In this document: in pieces, positions 31,316 through 40,270 of the stretch
Position numbering within the stretch: the stretch's first letter is position 1
Layout of the letters: every line of letters starts with the position of its first letter
Assembly (NCBI GenBank): GCA_945957385.1
Contig: CAMFKP010000010.1
Location: 1 to 64,000, forward strand
From: an uncultured Aeromonadaceae bacterium
GTDB lineage: Bacteria; Pseudomonadota; Gammaproteobacteria; Enterobacterales; Aeromonadaceae
Direction: 5' to 3'
Length of the DNA: 64,000 bases
Position numbers and translations under genes: made by a program
Notes under the pieces: generated by a model
The model's input: only the letters and a program-made list of their open reading frames with translations
Told to the model about the DNA's origin: nothing
The model's database searches: none

Positions 31316-32053
31316 TTAGTCGAAGAAGTCGCTGATCTCCTTGTTGTTGTACTCCGCCAGCTGCTGCCATGGCCGCGGGGTAGGCAGGCCGGGTTTCAAC
31401 GTGACATTCATCCGGTACTGTTTGTAGCCGTCGCGGCTGTGGCGCTCCACGGCGAGCGCCAGTTGCAGATCCTGCGACCAGAGCACGCGCAGGATCTGGT
31501 TATCCTGCTCCAGGTGGTACCAGCGGGCATCGCGTGCCACCTCCGGCAGACTCTGGACATCGGGCTGGGCCGTTTCAGGCTGCATCAGCGCCAGGGTGGC
31601 GGGGGAAACCAGGCGGCTCAGGTGCGGCCAGTCGGCAATAAAGCCCGCCTGGCTGTACTCGATCGGCGGGTAGTGCACCAGATTCTGGTGATAGGCATCG
31701 GCGTAGTTCAGCTCCAGCGAGCCATCCGGCTGGCGGGCCACCCAGCGCGCGGCCATCTGGTACATGAAGTGTTTGTGCGGGATCTTGGCGGTATCGTGCT
31801 GCAGGTGGAAGGCGCGGGCCACCGGTAACGGGATCAACCGCTCGCTCCACAGCATGTCGCCGTCACGGATCCAGCGCTCTTTGTAGCTGTGTTGCTGCGT
31901 GATGCCATCCGGACTCACCTCGAGCGTGACATAGCTGATCAACGCCTGCAGCGGCGGTAATGCCGCCTCTTCGACCTGTGCTGTCGGGACCGCGGCGTGG
32001 CAGGAGAGGGGAAGGAGGAGCGCGAACAGCGTCGCGCGCACCAAATGATTCAT
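31316..32053 (-). CDS. Hypothetical secreted protein (245 aa)
   Basis: Signal peptide MNHLVRATLFALLLPLSCHAA; no family recognised; downstream of a phosphatase operon. Confidence 0.65.
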   Translation of the reverse strand: MNHLVRATLFALLLPLSCHAAVPTAQVEEAALPPLQALISYVTLEVSPDGITQQHSYKERWIRDGDMLWSERLIPLPVARAFHLQHDTAKIPHKHFMYQMAARWVARQPDGSLELNYADAYHQNLVHYPPIEYSQAGFIADWPHLSRLVSPATLALMQPETAQPDVQSLPEVARDARWYHLEQDNQILRVLWSQDLQLALAVERHSRDGYKQYRMNVTLKPGLPTPRPWQQLAEYNNKEISDFFD

Positions 32054-32068
32054 TTCGACCTCAGAAGC

Positions 32069-32094
32069 AAAAAAGGCAGGCCATGAGGCCTGCC
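32069..32094 (-). terminator. Terminator after alkaline phosphatase 1, 16 nt before the next gene
   Basis: Minus strand GGCAGGCC-tcat-GGCCTGCC-TTTTTT. Confidence 0.85.
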
Positions 32095-32109
32095 AGTGTG
32101 GACCAATGA

Positions 32110-33489
32110 TTACAGACCCAGAGCCGTCTTGACCTTGCTGAACACCTTGGTGTTATCCAGCGTGCCCTTGAACAGGTCGGAATCGACTCCCTTGGCGAAC
32201 AGCATGACATCGCCGCCACCGTGGGTTTCGGAGCCCAGCTTGACGCCGGTTTCTTGCAGGTAGTTGTCATCCAGCACCTGGGCACTGGTCAGATCCTCAC
32301 GCACCTGCTTGCGGTTCGGACCGTTACCGAACGCCAGCGTGGTGATGGCCATGCCGTTGATGTCGCGCTTGATGGTCTTGTCGCTGCCTTCCTTGACCAG
32401 ATCCAGCACGTTGTTGCCCTTGGCGGAGTAACCGTTGATGGTCATGGTGTGGTCGTGGTCGGCGGTGACGACGATCAGCGTATTGCTCAGATCCACCTTG
32501 CCCAGCGCGGTCTTGATGGCGTCATCGAATGCCGAGGCATCCTGCAGCGCGCGCTTGGCGTTGGTGCCGTGCAGCGCATGGTCGATACGCCCGCCTTCCA
32601 CCATCAGGAAATAGCCTTCCGGTTTCTTGGACAGCAGATCGATGGCCTTGCTGGTCATCTCGGACAGCGACGGCTGGGTGCTGGCGGCATTCTTCTGCCG
32701 ATCCAGGTCGTAGTCCATGTGCGAGGTCTTGCTGAACAGGGCGATCAGGCGTGAGCTGCTGGCCGGATCCACCGCCGCCAGTTCACTCTTGGTGGTGGCA
32801 GTGGCGTAGCCCTGGGCCTTGAGTTCGGCCATCAGATCGCGTCCATCGGCGCGGCCGCGCTTGTTGTTGTCCTTGTCGTACGGTGTCCAGTAGTTGGCAC
32901 CGCCGCCCATCAGCACATCGACGCCATCGCCGAGGGCGGTATTGAAACCGGCCCCGCCGGGGATGGCCTGGGCTGCGATGTCATAGGCGGCATCACGGTG
33001 ACAGATGTGGGCGTAGGTCGCCGCCGGCGTGGCATGGGTCAGCTCGGTGGTGGTGATGGCACCGACCGCCTTGCCTTTGGCCTTGGCCAGCTCGAGCAGG
33101 GTGCTGACCGGCTGGCCGTTGCTGCTGGCACAACCGCTGAGGCCGCTGTTGCCGTTGGCATCCTTGCGTGGCGATTCGGCCACGGTATCGGAGCTCATCG
33201 AGATCACTTCGTTATTCATCTTGACGCCGGTCATGTAGGCCGACATCGACGGCGCCGAGTCGGTGGTCTGGGCATCGTGGGAGAAGGTCTTGATGCGCGC
33301 GGTATGGTCCAGCGTCTCCATCGTCAGCTGGCCGGCTTCGCCCACCTTGTACAGGCGGGTCGCGGTGACCGTGGTCGGGCCCATACCATCGCCGAGGAAG
33401 AAGATGACATTCTTGGCCGTGGCAGCCTGGGCGCCGCAGGAGAGAATGGCCGTCAGGATGGCGCTGCTGAGGATCATGGGTTTGAACAT
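32110..33489 (-). CDS. Alkaline phosphatase (PhoA family), secreted
   Basis: NVIFFLGDGMGPTTVTA, TTDSAPSMSAYMTGVK, VTADHDHT, ETHGGGDV. Confidence 0.93.
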   Translation of the reverse strand: MFKPMILSSAILTAILSCGAQAATAKNVIFFLGDGMGPTTVTATRLYKVGEAGQLTMETLDHTARIKTFSHDAQTTDSAPSMSAYMTGVKMNNEVISMSSDTVAESPRKDANGNSGLSGCASSNGQPVSTLLELAKAKGKAVGAITTTELTHATPAATYAHICHRDAAYDIAAQAIPGGAGFNTALGDGVDVLMGGGANYWTPYDKDNNKRGRADGRDLMAELKAQGYATATTKSELAAVDPASSSRLIALFSKTSHMDYDLDRQKNAASTQPSLSEMTSKAIDLLSKKPEGYFLMVEGGRIDHALHGTNAKRALQDASAFDDAIKTALGKVDLSNTLIVVTADHDHTMTINGYSAKGNNVLDLVKEGSDKTIKRDINGMAITTLAFGNGPNRKQVREDLTSAQVLDDNYLQETGVKLGSETHGGGDVMLFAKGVDSDLFKGTLDNTKVFSKVKTALGL

Positions 33490-33512
33490 ATCGGGAACTC
33501 CTTGTCGGGGGC

Positions 33513-34928
33513 TTACAGGCCGGCGGCGGTTTTCAGTTTGTTGAACACGGCGGTGTTCTCGAGGACACCGTGGAAGCTGTCGGCGTCGTAGCCGATGGCG
33601 CCGAGGAACACATCGGTGCCGCCGTGGGTTTCACTGCCGGGCGCGCCGACGTTGAAGACCACCTCCTGACGGTAGTCATCGGCGCTGCTGATGGCGTCGT
33701 CGATGGCATTGCGCGGACCGTCTACCCGGTTGGAGCCGTTACCAAAACCGATGATGGAGTAGGGGGCGCCATCGGCATCCAGCGTCGGTTGGCCGATGTT
33801 GCTGCCACCGTAGTTCTTGACCACGCCGAGCACGCCGGCCTGGTTGCTGGTGGTCTTGCCGGTGCGTTGGGCATAGCCGTTGAGCACCAGCGTATGGTCG
33901 TGGTCAGCCGTGACGACGATCAGGGTGTTTTTCAGATCCGGATCTTTGACGCGCATCTTGTCGATGGCCACCTTGATGGCATTGTCAAAGGCGACGGTGT
34001 CCTGCAGCGCGCGCTTGGCGTTGGTGTCGTGCAGCGCGTGGTCGATACGTCCGCCTTCCACCATCAGGAAGAAGCCTTTCTCTTTCTGGCTCAGCATGTC
34101 GATGGCCTTGGCAGTCATGTCGGCGAGGGCCGGCTCGGTCGGTGCCTTGCCATTGAGGCGATCCAGGTCATAGGAGAGGTGGCTGCCGTTGAACAGGCCA
34201 AGCAGCGGCTTGCTGTTGTCGGCGGCGATCAGCTCGTTGAGCGTGCTGGCATAGGTGTAACCCTTGGCCTGCAGCTCGGTGATCAGGTTACGGCCATCGG
34301 TGCGGCTGCCGGCATTGGCTTTCGGCAGGAACTGCTTGGTGCCGCCGCCGAGCACGACATCGACACCGCTGCCGAGGGCGCTGTTGAAGCCTGCGCCACC
34401 GGGGACCAGTTGGGCGGCGATGTCGGTTTCCAGATCGCGGTTACAGATGTGGGCATAGGTGGCGGCCGGGGTCGCATGCGTCACCCGGGTGGTGGTGACC
34501 ACGCCGGTTCCCATGCCCTTGGCCTTGGCCAGCTCCAGCAGTGTGGTTACCGGTTTGCCGGCGCTCTTGCTGCAGTCGGCCAGCTGGTTGGCATCGCCAT
34601 CCATCGAGATGACGCCATTGTTGCTCTTGACGCCGGTCATGTAGGCCGACATCGACGGTGCCGAGTCGGTGACCTGGGAATCGTGGGAGTAGGTCTTGAT
34701 AAACGCGGTTTCCGGCAGCGTGTCGATGGTCAGGTTGCCCTCTTCGCCGACGGCATAGATGCGCGAGGCGGTCAGCGTGGTGATCCCCATGCCATCGCCG
34801 AGGAAGAAGATGACGTTTTTGGGGGTAGCGACAGTCGGGGTGCTGGTGTTGCTGTTGTTATCGCTGTTGCAACCTGCGGCCAGCAGGCCGGCGGACAGCA
34901 ACAGGGCAAGGGGTGCCATTTTGTGCAT
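33513..34928 (-). CDS. Alkaline phosphatase (PhoA family), lipoprotein
   Basis: Lipobox LLAAGC; FLGDGMGITTLTA, VTDSAPSMSAYMTGVK, VTADHDHT; paralogue of the downstream gene. Confidence 0.93.
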   Translation of the reverse strand: MHKMAPLALLLSAGLLAAGCNSDNNSNTSTPTVATPKNVIFFLGDGMGITTLTASRIYAVGEEGNLTIDTLPETAFIKTYSHDSQVTDSAPSMSAYMTGVKSNNGVISMDGDANQLADCSKSAGKPVTTLLELAKAKGMGTGVVTTTRVTHATPAATYAHICNRDLETDIAAQLVPGGAGFNSALGSGVDVVLGGGTKQFLPKANAGSRTDGRNLITELQAKGYTYASTLNELIAADNSKPLLGLFNGSHLSYDLDRLNGKAPTEPALADMTAKAIDMLSQKEKGFFLMVEGGRIDHALHDTNAKRALQDTVAFDNAIKVAIDKMRVKDPDLKNTLIVVTADHDHTLVLNGYAQRTGKTTSNQAGVLGVVKNYGGSNIGQPTLDADGAPYSIIGFGNGSNRVDGPRNAIDDAISSADDYRQEVVFNVGAPGSETHGGTDVFLGAIGYDADSFHGVLENTAVFNKLKTAAGL

Positions 34929-35173
34929 TGGGTGTCTCTCCTTGGCTAAAAGTGATGCCGATGCTATGCATCACAAATGACATTTTTATTTAGGTTCCGT
35001 TAAGGATTGATGCACGAAGATAAAAGGTTTTTTATCTATCGCATTGATTGTTATGTTGTAACGTTGTGGTGGCGAAAAAAGCCCTTATTCGGCAATTGAA
35101 TAATTATGCGAAGTTGGCCCGATGGGGTACCACCAGGCCGCAGCGGCAGCCGGCGCACAGCGCCGGCCGGGTT

Positions 35174-35653
35174 TCAGGGCGCTTGATACGCGGTGACGGC
35201 ATCGGCCTCCAGGCGGTAACCGGCATTGGCCAGATCGCTGTGCGAGGACTCGACATGCAGGCGCCCGCTGACCTTGATGGCATCCCACAGCGCGTCGGCC
35301 GCGACGCCACCAGGGACATTGACCAGCACCACCTGGTTAGTCGGTGGCGGCGGCACATGAATGCAGGCGCCAAAATAGGGCACCAGCAGGAAGGCCGTCA
35401 CCGTCTGGCCATCCCCCTCCAGCGGTACCGCATAGCCCGACAGGCTGATGGCGTGGCGATCCAGCGCCGGGTTGACGGCGGCGCTGGGTTGCACCGCCAC
35501 CTGGTTATGCTGGCTGGTGGTGTTGGCCTGGGGCTGGGCATGGGGGTGTTCGCCGGGGGCCAGCAGGTTGTTCCAGTTCAGCTCGCGGTAATCCGCGGCG
35601 TAGCCCGGGCTGGCCAACCAGCACAGGCTCAATAGTGCTAACAGTCGTAACAT
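35174..35653 (-). CDS. DUF3299 secreted protein (zrg-operon component)
   Basis: LNWNNLLAPGEH..., SLSGYAVPLEGDGQTVTAFLLVPYFGACIHVPPPPTNQVVLV. Confidence 0.82.
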   Translation of the reverse strand: MLRLLALLSLCWLASPGYAADYRELNWNNLLAPGEHPHAQPQANTTSQHNQVAVQPSAAVNPALDRHAISLSGYAVPLEGDGQTVTAFLLVPYFGACIHVPPPPTNQVVLVNVPGGVAADALWDAIKVSGRLHVESSHSDLANAGYRLEADAVTAYQAP

Positions 35654-35668
35654 CAGCGCTTCTCCTTG

Positions 35669-36916
35669 TCAGACGCGGATCGTCATGCCATCGCTCAGGC
35701 TGTAGCGGTAGGCGCGCAGAGCCGGCAACAAGCCCGCCAGCAGACCGGCGCCCCAGACCGCGGCCAGCCGCTGCCATTGGCTGGCATCCGGCCAGCTCCA
35801 CGCCAGTTGCAGGCCGTACTGTTGTTGCAGCAGCGGCGCGGCCAGCCCCTGGGCCAGATAGAGACCGCTGAGGCCGAGCAGCAGGCCGAGCGAGGTCAGC
35901 AGCAGGGCTTCGACGCCGAGCAGCAGGGCCAGGTAGCCCGGTCCGGCACCGAGCGAGCGCAGGATCGCCAGCTCGCGGCGGCGGGCATCCAAACTGGCCA
36001 GCTGGGTGGTCAGCATGCCGATCAGCCCGGCGATGACGACGAAGCCGGCAATCACCGACAGCGCGGTCTGCGCCACGGCCATCAGGCTCCACAGCTCCTG
36101 CAGCGTGGTGCCCGGCAGGATCGCCAACAGCGGCTCGGCACTGTAGGTGTTGATCTGCCGTTGCAGCTGGAACGCCTGGATCGGACTCTTGAGCCCCACC
36201 ATGAAGGCGGTCAGCGTCTTGGGGGTTAGATCGAGCTGCCGCGCCTGTTCGGCATTGATGGCCTGGGATGGCATGCCGCCTTGCCAGCCATAGTGAATCG
36301 CCTCGATGCCGGCGAGCGGCACATGGACGGTGCGGTCGACCGGGGTGCCGGTCGGCGCCAGAATGCCAACCACGGTAAACGGCAAGTTGTCATGCTGGCT
36401 GAACGACACCTTGCCGGCGCCGTGGGCGATGACGATGGCTTGCCCCAGACGGTAACCGAGTTTTCTGGCCACCTCGGCGCCGAGCACGGCCTCGAAGGTG
36501 CCGTGGAACGGGTGCCCGGCCTGCAGCGTCAGCGGTTGGCGGTGGCCGTAGCGCAGGAAGCGGAAATAGTCGTCATTGGTGCCGAGCACGCGGAAGCCGC
36601 GGTGCGAATCGCCCAGCGCCAGCGGTATGGTCCAGGCGATGGCCGGGCTGGATTTCAGCGCCTGGTAGCTGTCCCAGCCGACGTTGTTGGTCGGATTGCC
36701 GATGCGGAACACGCTGTAGAGCAGCAGATTCACCGGCCCGGAACGGGCGCCGACGATCAGATCGGTGCCCGATACCGTGTTGGCAAAGCTGTCGCGGGCC
36801 TGACTCTGCAGGCGATCGACGCCGAGCAGCAACATCACGCTAATCGCCACCGACAGCAGCGTCAGTCCGGCCGTCAGGCGGCGCGCCAGCAGACTGTAGA
36901 GGGCCAGTTTCAGCAT
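35669..36916 (-). CDS. FtsX-like ABC transporter permease
   Basis: MLKLALYSLLARRLTAGLTLLSVAISVMLLLGVDRL; MacB/FtsX architecture with 4 TM. Confidence 0.88.
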   Translation of the reverse strand: MLKLALYSLLARRLTAGLTLLSVAISVMLLLGVDRLQSQARDSFANTVSGTDLIVGARSGPVNLLLYSVFRIGNPTNNVGWDSYQALKSSPAIAWTIPLALGDSHRGFRVLGTNDDYFRFLRYGHRQPLTLQAGHPFHGTFEAVLGAEVARKLGYRLGQAIVIAHGAGKVSFSQHDNLPFTVVGILAPTGTPVDRTVHVPLAGIEAIHYGWQGGMPSQAINAEQARQLDLTPKTLTAFMVGLKSPIQAFQLQRQINTYSAEPLLAILPGTTLQELWSLMAVAQTALSVIAGFVVIAGLIGMLTTQLASLDARRRELAILRSLGAGPGYLALLLGVEALLLTSLGLLLGLSGLYLAQGLAAPLLQQQYGLQLAWSWPDASQWQRLAAVWGAGLLAGLLPALRAYRYSLSDGMTIRV

Positions 36917-37593
36917 GTCGGCCTCCGGTTCAGGAGCTGCATGTTCTCGGCGCGATCGAACAGCGGCTCGAGTTGGGCGTCGTGACTGACGAACAGCAGC
37001 GTGCTGCCCTGGCGCTCGCACTCGGCAAACAGCAGTTGCAGGAACGCGGTACGGTTATCACTGTCCAGTGCCGAGGTCGGTTCATCGGCGATCACCAGCG
37101 GCGGCGCGCCGATCAGCGCGCGCGCGGCGGCAACCCGCTGCTGCTGGCCGACGCTCAGGCGATGCACCGGGCGCTCGTGCAGCGCGGCCGGCAGCTGCAG
37201 CGCCGTCAGCAGGCGTCGGGCTTCCTGACGTGGATCGCCGGCGATCCGCGCCCGCTTGCTCGGCGAAAAGGTCAGCGCGCACAGCACGTTGTCCAGCACA
37301 CCGAGGAACGGCAGCAAGTTGAACTGCTGGAAGATGTAGCCCAGGTGGTCGGCACGAAAGCGGTCGCGGGCGCGGGCCGACAGGCCGCCGAGGGAGTGAT
37401 CGAGTACCCGCAGTGAACCGCTGCGCGGGATCTGGATGCCGGCCAGCAGGCTCAACAGCGTCGACTTGCCGGAGCCGGAAGCGCCTTTGATAAACAGCCG
37501 CTCGCCCTGCTGCACCTGCAGGGCCGGGATATCGAGCGCCAGCTGGCCGTCTGGCCAGGCGAAGCTTAGCTGGTGCAGTTCTATGATGTTCAT
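36910..37593 (-). CDS. ABC transporter ATP-binding protein
   Basis: Walker A GASGSGKSTLLSLLAG; signature LSVGQQQRVAAARAL; Walker B PLVIADEPTSALD. Confidence 0.93.
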   Translation of the reverse strand: MNIIELHQLSFAWPDGQLALDIPALQVQQGERLFIKGASGSGKSTLLSLLAGIQIPRSGSLRVLDHSLGGLSARARDRFRADHLGYIFQQFNLLPFLGVLDNVLCALTFSPSKRARIAGDPRQEARRLLTALQLPAALHERPVHRLSVGQQQRVAAARALIGAPPLVIADEPTSALDSDNRTAFLQLLFAECERQGSTLLFVSHDAQLEPLFDRAENMQLLNRRPTC

Positions 37594-37597
37594 CGCG

Positions 37598-38161
37598 TCA
37601 CCATTGCAGCGTCGGTTGGCTGGCGCTCAGTTCGCTGCGATCCGGTGTGCCGGGCACTATGGCTTGCAACGAGACCTTTTCCAGCGTCGGGTAGTGCGCA
37701 AACAGCGTCAGCGTCAGGCGGTTGAGCTCGGTGGGGTGCTGGCAATGGAAGGCATATTCGGCCTGGATATCGCTGTGCTGATGGGCCGCGTCGTGCTCCG
37801 CGGCCGGTTGCCGGGTCTGGGCTGCCGCGCTGGCCGGCTCGGGTTCCGCCTCATGGCTGGCCTGTACCTGCTGTTGTTGCAGCTGGCAACCGGCGGCGGC
37901 CGGCAGGACAAACAGGCGATCGGCATGTTGCAGTGATTCCAGAGCCTGGGCCTGCTGCTGTTGCTCCTTGGCGTTGCGTGGCGGGTGTTCGAAACCGATC
38001 ACATCGGCGGCAGGCGCGTGCAGCTCAATCAGCAGCTGCTGGCCATCGATGGCGAGGTTGAGTTCGCCATGGCCGTGTTCATGGGCGGCGTGTTCCTCGG
38101 CGAGGGCGCTCAACGGGATCAGCAGGGTACAGGCGGCCAATGACAGGGTTGTGGGATGCAT
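37598..38161 (-). CDS. zrgA: DUF2796 / ZrgA-like zinc-binding periplasmic protein
   Basis: Signal peptide then His-rich EEHAAHEHGHGELNLAIDGQQLLIELHAPAADVIGFEHPP; His/Gln-rich middle. Confidence 0.82.
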   Translation of the reverse strand: MHPTTLSLAACTLLIPLSALAEEHAAHEHGHGELNLAIDGQQLLIELHAPAADVIGFEHPPRNAKEQQQQAQALESLQHADRLFVLPAAAGCQLQQQQVQASHEAEPEPASAAAQTRQPAAEHDAAHQHSDIQAEYAFHCQHPTELNRLTLTLFAHYPTLEKVSLQAIVPGTPDRSELSASQPTLQW

Positions 38162-38545
38162 GGAGTCTCCTCGGTAGTCCAAAAACAGCAGGAATAACCG
38201 AGGAATGTGACAGTTTTTGTAGCGGTGTGCGCCGCGTCACGGCGCCGGTCTGCGCCAAATCGTGCGGAATAAAACCGAGCCATGACTTCGAAAATAATAT
38301 CAATATTAATTTTATTCGGGCGGCTTTAAATAATTATCTGGGTGAATTAAAAACAGATGAGCATTATTTTTTGTTCGGAAATAATTATGCTGATGGTTCG
38401 GTTTTTAAATATGTAAATATGGGGTGTTATGTTGGTGATTTTGATTAAGATATTGAATGTAATGGATTATTTAATTTTTTCATTTGGTGTTGATTTAAGG
38501 GTTGTCGCGCTGAAATAGTCGGTGTGGTTAATGAGTGGATGCGGG

Positions 38546-38563
38546 CTGTCATTATTTATTCAT
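38546..38563 (+). promoter_or_regulatory. Possible Pho-box-like element upstream of alkaline phosphatase 3
   Basis: CTGTCAT-TATT-TATTCAT (first half 7/7 to CTGTCAT, second half 4/7). Confidence 0.35.
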
Positions 38564-38618
38564 CTGGTCTGGTTAGCGTTTTTAACGAATTTTAAAACGG
38601 CTGGGAGGCCAGATTAAT

Positions 38619-40202
38619 ATGCAAAGTGTGAAGCGTGGTTATTATTACGGCGTGCTCAGTGCGGCGATTGCGTTGGCCATTACTGGCTGTGGATCCGATA
38701 GCAACAACAGCAGCGGCACGCCGTCCGTTTCCACACCCAAGGCGCCGAAAAATATCATCGTCATGATCAATGACGGCGCCAGTTACGGCACCTGGGACAT
38801 GGCGGCGTACTGGGAAGCCGGGGTCAAGGCCAATGAGCTGGACATCTTCAAGGACATGAACGTGCGCTTGGGGATGACCACCTATCCGCTGAATACCGAG
38901 AAGAGCCCGACCTACAACGACATCTCGACCGTCGGTTATGACGCGGCGATGGCGTGGGACAACAGCCACGGCGAGTCACTGAAGCAAGACGGTTACGAGT
39001 CGACCATCGCCGGCTACAAGTACCTGCGCCGCGCCTACACCGATTCAGCGGCGGCAGGCACGGCGATGGCCACCGGCACCAAGACCTATAACCAGGCCAT
39101 CGGTTACAGCAACATGAACGAGCCGTTGACCAACATCACCCAGATCGCCCATGCCCGTAACAAGGCGACCGGGGTCGTGACGTCGGTCCAGGTCTCCCAT
39201 GCCACGCCGTCGGCGTTCTCGGCTCACAGCCCGAGCCGTTATGACATGGTTGCGCTGGCCAAGGATCAGCTGACGAACGGCTATGTCGATCTGCTGATCG
39301 GCACCGGCCACCCGGAATATGACAACAACGGTATCCGCGTCGCCGGCATGAGCGAAGCCGAGTGCGCCGCCGTCTCCTGCAACTGGTGGGATGTCGAGAA
39401 TCCGGAAAGCACCATCGGCGCCAGCGAATGGCAAGCGCTCAAGGCCGGCAGCCTGACCCGAAGTGGCGTGGCGTTGCCGAACTACCTGATCACCAGCAAG
39501 GCCGAGTTTGAGGCGCTGGCCGCAGGCGATCTGCCGGCGGATCTGGCGGCAGGACAGCCGCTGGTCGGGATCCCGGAAGTGCGTTCCACGCTGCAACAGG
39601 GGCGCAACAAGGCCGCTGTTGGCTCCGATGGCACTCAGCCGAGCGGCATCAAGCTGATTCAGGGGGTGCCGGATCTGGCGACGCTGTCGACCGGGGCGCT
39701 GAACTACCTGGCCAGCCGCAACAAGGACGGACTGTTCTTGATGATCGAAGGCGGCGCCACCGATTGGTCGGCACACGCTAACGACACCGGTACGTTGATC
39801 GAAGAGGCCTATGACTTCCACAAGGCGGTGCGCGCCGTCAAGCAGTGGGTGGAGACGCACAGCTCCTGGGATGAAACCTTGCTGATCGTCACCACGGACC
39901 ACGGCAACGCGCTGCCGCTGCATCCGGATTCGGCGTTCCAAGCGTTTGCACCGATGAACAACGCCGGTGCCGGCAATGTGCCGCTGGACGGCGTCGATGT
40001 GCGCTACTGGTCTACCCAGCATACCAACGAGCTGGCGCGGCTGTGGGCCAAGGGCAATGGCACCGACGCCTTCGCCGAAGTGATCAAGGGGGCGGATTAT
40101 GACTTCGCCAAGATCGTCGGCCACAACGACACCGGTTACTATGTCGACAACACCGACATCTTCAACGTGGCCAAGCGCCTGCTGACCCTGCAGGCCGAAT
40201 AA
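38619..40202 (+). CDS. Alkaline phosphatase (divergent PhoA-family), lipoprotein
   Basis: Lipobox AITGC; NIIVMINDGASYGTWDM, YTDSAAAGTAMATGTKTYNQAIG, VTTDHGNALPLH. Confidence 0.88.
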   Translation: MQSVKRGYYYGVLSAAIALAITGCGSDSNNSSGTPSVSTPKAPKNIIVMINDGASYGTWDMAAYWEAGVKANELDIFKDMNVRLGMTTYPLNTEKSPTYNDISTVGYDAAMAWDNSHGESLKQDGYESTIAGYKYLRRAYTDSAAAGTAMATGTKTYNQAIGYSNMNEPLTNITQIAHARNKATGVVTSVQVSHATPSAFSAHSPSRYDMVALAKDQLTNGYVDLLIGTGHPEYDNNGIRVAGMSEAECAAVSCNWWDVENPESTIGASEWQALKAGSLTRSGVALPNYLITSKAEFEALAAGDLPADLAAGQPLVGIPEVRSTLQQGRNKAAVGSDGTQPSGIKLIQGVPDLATLSTGALNYLASRNKDGLFLMIEGGATDWSAHANDTGTLIEEAYDFHKAVRAVKQWVETHSSWDETLLIVTTDHGNALPLHPDSAFQAFAPMNNAGAGNVPLDGVDVRYWSTQHTNELARLWAKGNGTDAFAEVIKGADYDFAKIVGHNDTGYYVDNTDIFNVAKRLLTLQAE

Positions 40203-40216
40203 GCCAATGTCAGCTC

Positions 40217-40250
40217 CGCGGGCGGCCAAGGGTCGCCCGCGTCTGTTTTT
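40217..40250 (+). terminator. Terminator between alkaline phosphatase 3 and DUF1566 gene
   Basis: CGCGGGCG-gccaagggt-CGCCCGCG-TCTGTTTTT. Confidence 0.75.
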
Positions 40251-40270
40251 ACTTTCAGGAGAGCACGATC

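Noticed and set aside
33570-34949. 459-aa plus-strand ORF
   Set aside because: Antisense shadow of the alkaline phosphatase 2 gene; low-complexity Gly/Val/His-rich translation typical of antisense frames in GC-rich DNA
34960-34990. Possible Pho box (ATGTCAT-TTGT-GATGCAT) upstream of alkaline phosphatase 2
   Set aside because: Second half-site matches only 3/7 of CTGTCAT; too weak to report as a feature
38270-38320. Possible Zur box (GAAAATAATATCAATATTAATTTTATTC) upstream of the zrgA-like gene
   Set aside because: AT-rich but arms do not form a good palindrome; cannot be separated from background AT content
39045-40229. 394-aa minus-strand ORF
   Set aside because: Antisense to alkaline phosphatase 3, no recognisable domain
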